A DNA stretch of 64,000 nucleotides from assembly GCF_037997115.1 (NCBI RefSeq), contig NZ_CP150484.1, positions 2,600,986 to 2,664,985 of the forward strand. Direction: 5' to 3'. Positions 61,211 through 64,000 of this stretch are shown here, one piece after another. Numbering within the stretch: position 1 is the first letter of the stretch; each line of letters opens with the position of its first letter. The position numbers and the translations under genes were made by a program. Source of the stretch: Amycolatopsis coloradensis. Lineage in GTDB: Bacteria; Actinomycetota; Actinomycetes; Mycobacteriales; Pseudonocardiaceae. Below the pieces are notes generated by a model. It worked only from the letters and a program-made list of their open reading frames with translations. It did no database searches and was not told the origin of the DNA.

Positions 61211-62079
61211 CCGGACAGTTCCCGCACGACCGGCGCGAACGTTTCCAGCATCGGTTCGAACACCGTGATGTAGGAGAAGCCGTACCGTTCGCGACGCTCC
61301 TGGAGCTGCCGGACCATCTCGTCGGTGGTCCCGAACAGCAATTGGGGCGTTTCGAGCAGGGCGTCGACGTCGAGGCCGTCCTGGTCCTTGACTTCTTCAC
61401 GCCAGGCCTCGGCGGCCGCGCGCCGGTCATCCGCGACGACGACCCGCTGGACGAGCATGTTCAGTTCGGGATCGCGGCCGTTCGCGTGTGAACGGAAGAA
61501 GGCGACGCGTTCGTCCATGCGCTCGGCGTCGTCGAGCCGGAACGTGCCCGGCGGTTTCCCTGGTGCTTGACGAAGGCCCGCGAAGCCGGCGATGTCGGCT
61601 TCGCGGGCGGCGAGGGAGAGCACGCCGTCGCTGTTGCCCGCGATGAGCAGCGGGGGAGGCGTGATTCCTTCGGCGGCGAAGTGTTCACGCAGGTGGTCAA
61701 GGCTCTTGGCGAGGTACTCGATACGTTCCTTGGCCGGGGTCCACGGCAGGCCTGCTTCGTCGAATTCCGATTTCATGTGGCCGGAGCCGAGCCCGAGGTC
61801 CAGCCGGTCGCCCGTCATCTTCACCGTGGTGACGACTTCGCGTGCGAAGAGCGCGGCGTTGTAGAAGGCCATATTGGAAACGAGAGTGCCGACGCGGGGC
61901 CGCTGGGTCACCGCGGCGGCCATGGTCAGCGCCGGGAAAGGCGCGTTCCGTCCTGGGCCGAGATGATCGGGCACGGAGATGACGTCGTATCCGAGGGCCT
62001 CGACGCGGCGGCACTTCGCGACCCAGTCTTCATGATTCTCGGCGCCCCACAGGTTCACGCCGAACTTGAATTTCCCCAT
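61204..62079 (-). CDS. LLM-class (F420-type) oxidoreductase
   Basis: A 291-residue luciferase-like TIM-barrel protein. GVNLWGAENHEDWVAKCRRVEALGYDVISVPDHL (about 7-40), RVGTLVSNMAFYNAALFAREVVT and LDLGLGSGHMKSEFDEAGL are typical of F420-dependent LLM enzymes of the TIGR03621 kind. TPPPLLIAGNSDGVLSLAAREADIAGF is the later cofactor loop. It uses F420 or FMN; the substrate is unknown. It lies downstream of prs on the same strand but behind a strong terminator. Confidence 0.88.
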   Translation of the reverse strand: MGKFKFGVNLWGAENHEDWVAKCRRVEALGYDVISVPDHLGPGRNAPFPALTMAAAVTQRPRVGTLVSNMAFYNAALFAREVVTTVKMTGDRLDLGLGSGHMKSEFDEAGLPWTPAKERIEYLAKSLDHLREHFAAEGITPPPLLIAGNSDGVLSLAAREADIAGFAGLRQAPGKPPGTFRLDDAERMDERVAFFRSHANGRDPELNMLVQRVVVADDRRAAAEAWREEVKDQDGLDVDALLETPQLLFGTTDEMVRQLQERRERYGFSYITVFEPMLETFAPVVRELSGQ

Positions 62080-62140
62080 GTACGGAACCTAGCCACGCGG
62101 GGCGGCCGGGTGCGCGTCGTTTCGCGCGGAGCCGAAAACG

Positions 62141-62197
62141 AGCAAGGGACCTTTGCTGTCACTCTCCGAAAGAGAGCGATAGCAAAGGTCCCTTGCT
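62141..62197. terminator. Terminator of prs, AGCAAGGGACCTTTGCT palindrome
   Basis: Perfect 17-base arms at 62141-62157 and 62181-62197, with an inner CTCTC/GAGAG stem. The arm sequence is the same as the outer repeat at 32944-33130. It begins 10 bases past the prs stop on the minus strand. Confidence 0.9.
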
Positions 62198-62206
62198 TCG
62201 CCTGGA

Positions 62207-63187
62207 TCAGGCGTTGCCGTCGAAGAGGGACGTGACCGACCCGTCCTCGAAGACCTGCTGGATCGCCTGCGCCAGCAGCGGCGCGATGGACAGCACGGTC
62301 AGCCCGGGGAACCGCTTCTCCTCCGGGATCGGCAGCGTGTTGGTGACGATGACCTCGCGCGCCTTGCAGTTCGACAGCCGCTCGGTGGCGGGGTCGGACA
62401 GGATGCCGTGGGTCGAGGCGATGACGACGTCGGACGCGCCTTCGTCGAGCAGGGCCTCGGTGGCCTTCACGATCGTGCCGCCGGTGTCGATCATGTCGTC
62501 GATCAGCACGCACAGCTGACCGCGGACCTTGCCGACGACGCGGTTGGCGACGGCCTGGTTCGGCTTGTCGGGGTCGCGGGTCTTGTGGATGAAGGCGATC
62601 GGCCGGTCACCCAGCTGCGCCGCCCACTTCTCGGCGAGCCGCACGCGGCCCGAGTCCGGCGAGACGACGGTGATGTTCTCGTCCCGGTAGGTCTTGTTGA
62701 TGTGCGCGGCCAGCACGTTCTGCGCGAGCAGGTGGTCGACCGGGCCGTCGAAGAAGCCCTGGATCTGCGCGGTGTGCAGGTCGACCGTCATGATCCGGTC
62801 GGCGCCCGCGGTCTTGAACAGGTCCGCGATCAGGCGCGCGGAGATCGGCTCGCGGCCCTTGTGCTTCTTGTCCTGCCGCGCGTACGGGTAGAACGGCATG
62901 ATCACGGTGATCCGCTTGGCGCTCGCGCGCTTGAGGGCGTCCACCATGATCAGCTGCTCCATCACCCATTCGTTGATGGGAGCGGGGTGGCTCTGGATCA
63001 CGAACGCGTCGGTCCCGCGCACCGATTCGTTGAACCGGACGAAGATCTCCCCGTTGGCGAAGTTGTGCGCGGTCTGCGGAACGACCGACACGTTGAGGTG
63101 CTTGGCGACCTCTTCCGCGAGTTCCGGGTGGGCGCGCCCGGAGAAGAGCATCAGGTTCTTCTTCGGTGTTCCGGACTTCGAGCTCAT
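62207..63187 (-). CDS. prs: Ribose-phosphate diphosphokinase
   Basis: A 326-residue PRPP synthase supplying nucleotide, histidine, tryptophan and arabinan precursor pathways. [20 protein letters not shown] starts the fold, [14 protein letters not shown] and [21 protein letters not shown] (about 97-117) are the ATP and catalytic regions, [19 protein letters not shown] follows, and [20 protein letters not shown] (about 221-240) is the PRPP-binding loop. ATG 63187 overlaps the glmU stop (ATGA), so the two genes are coupled. The order matches Rv1018c-Rv1017c. Confidence 0.97.
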   Translation of the reverse strand: MSSKSGTPKKNLMLFSGRAHPELAEEVAKHLNVSVVPQTAHNFANGEIFVRFNESVRGTDAFVIQSHPAPINEWVMEQLIMVDALKRASAKRITVIMPFYPYARQDKKHKGREPISARLIADLFKTAGADRIMTVDLHTAQIQGFFDGPVDHLLAQNVLAAHINKTYRDENITVVSPDSGRVRLAEKWAAQLGDRPIAFIHKTRDPDKPNQAVANRVVGKVRGQLCVLIDDMIDTGGTIVKATEALLDEGASDVVIASTHGILSDPATERLSNCKAREVIVTNTLPIPEEKRFPGLTVLSIAPLLAQAIQQVFEDGSVTSLFDGNA

Positions 63188-64000
63188 GCTGGCGACTCCC
63201 CGTCGTTTCCCTTGTTTGAATCGGACACGGCGGCGGTGTCCTGCTTCGCGGCGGAAGCTGCTTCCGCCGCGGGTGTGCCCGGCCTGCGCCGGGACACCCA
63301 GTCTTCGATGTTGCGCTGCGGCCCGGTGGATACGGCGAGCGCGCCCGGGGGTACGTCTTGCCTGATCACGGTGCCTGCCCCACTGTAGGCGCCATCGCCG
63401 ATGGTCACCGGGGCGACGAACGTGTTGTCCGCGCCGAGCCGCACATGGGAGCCGATCGTGGTGTGGTGCTTGTTCACGCCGTCGTAGTTGACGAAGACGC
63501 TGGAGCACCCGATGTTGCTGTTCTCGCCGATGGTCGCGTCGCCGACGTAGGTCAGGTGCGGGACCTTCGTGCCGGCGCCGATGTCGGCGTTCTTCGTCTC
63601 GACGAACGCGCCGAGTTTGCCCTTGGTCCCCAGCTTGGAGCCGGGACGCAGGTAGGTGAACGGGCCGACCTTCACCCCGTCGCCCAGTTCCGAATCGGAA
63701 CCGTGCGTCCGCACCACCGACGCGCCCGCGCCGACGGAGACGTTCTCCAAGGTGCTGTCCGGGCCGATCTGCGCGCCCTCGCCGACCGACGTCGAACCCT
63801 TCAGCTGCACACCGGGCTCGATGACGACGTCGCGCGACAAGGTCACGCCCGCGTCGATCCAGGTGCTCGCGGGGTCGACGACGGTGACGCCCGCCCGCTG
63901 CCAGCCGCGGACGATCCGGCGGTTCAGTTCGGCGCCGAGGACGGAGAGCTGAACGCGATCGTTGACGCCTTCGGTCACCCACGGGTCGTCGATGACCAGC
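63184..64000 (-). CDS. glmU: GlmU, 3' part (N-acetylglucosamine-1-phosphate uridyltransferase / acetyltransferase)
   Basis: The C-terminal 271 residues of GlmU; the gene continues past the right edge. The part present is the left-handed beta-helix acetyltransferase domain, which acetylates glucosamine-1-phosphate before uridylation to UDP-GlcNAc. Hexapeptide repeats ([51 protein letters not shown]), the catalytic His region [13 protein letters not shown]-like segment and [19 protein letters not shown] are visible. After the domain comes an Ala/Asp/Ser-rich tail of about 35 residues, as in mycobacterial GlmU. It is the upstream partner of prs in one operon. Confidence 0.95.
   Translation of the reverse strand, partial: LVIDDPWVTEGVNDRVQLSVLGAELNRRIVRGWQRAGVTVVDPASTWIDAGVTLSRDVVIEPGVQLKGSTSVGEGAQIGPDSTLENVSVGAGASVVRTHGSDSELGDGVKVGPFTYLRPGSKLGTKGKLGAFVETKNADIGAGTKVPHLTYVGDATIGENSNIGCSSVFVNYDGVNKHHTTIGSHVRLGADNTFVAPVTIGDGAYSGAGTVIRQDVPPGALAVSTGPQRNIEDWVSRRRPGTPAAEAASAAKQDTAAVSDSNKGNDGESPA

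Overview
The window is about 64 kb of high-GC DNA with strong G/C preference at third codon positions, many GTG starts and several apparently leaderless genes. Gene content points to an actinomycete of the Pseudonocardiales, most likely Amycolatopsis-like: RpfB, protein O-mannosyltransferase, a mycothiol-type DinB protein, an F420-type LLM oxidoreductase, and the divisome pair Glp/GlpR. The genus is an inference from gene content and style, not proven. The long conserved genes follow the order of the Mycobacterium tuberculosis segment Rv0992c to Rv1018c (5-FCL, moeA-like glp, rimJ, glpR; pmt, rsmI, pabB, metS, tatD, rpfB, ksgA, ispE, acyl ligase, pth, rplY, prs, glmU), with accessory blocks inserted.

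1-7.6 kb, accessory: a sugar C-methyltransferase-like gene at the left edge, a 209-bp near-perfect palindrome, a DUF899 protein, then a small oxidative cluster (GMC oxidoreductase, epoxide hydrolase, divergent flavin monooxygenase of acyl-CoA dehydrogenase fold) and a short decayed locus. 7.6-13.1 kb, core: tRNA-Ala(CGC), glpR/sepX, rimJ-type acetyltransferase, glp, divergent 5-formyltetrahydrofolate cyclo-ligase and a eukaryote-type UDP-glucose pyrophosphorylase.

13.1-34.8 kb, mostly accessory: methyltransferase plus MMPL transporter, ArsR/membrane pair, acetyltransferase, CPCC and DUF2786 proteins, FAD oxidoreductase, TetR/GDSL/DinB group with TetR-type operators, GAF regulator divergent from an aldehyde dehydrogenase-DUF779 operon, MOSC-TetR pair, a GH20 hexosaminidase with a DasR-type box, PrpE, an unusual membrane serine/threonine kinase and two lipoproteins. 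34.9-46.2 kb: pmt divergent from rsmI, a TetR with an early in-frame TGA beside a quinone oxidoreductase, pabB, a degenerate GH25 protein, a PadR-controlled drug ABC exporter, metG and tatD.

46.2-64 kb, core: rpfB with a long leader, a DUF222 protein without HNH domain, ksgA, a SAM-I riboswitch ahead of an orphan and catalytically degenerate MetN-like ATPase, ispE, an ABC-F protein, a fatty-acyl AMP ligase, two duplicated DivIVA-domain proteins, pth, rplY, a lipoprotein, two oxidoreductases, prs and the 3' part of glmU.

Gene ends are marked by strong hairpins, several of one sequence family with an AAGGGACCTTT core. No CRISPR array, prophage or intact insertion sequence was seen. The most unusual item is the riboswitch-controlled MetN-like protein that has lost its Q-loop, catalytic Glu and switch His and has no permease beside it.
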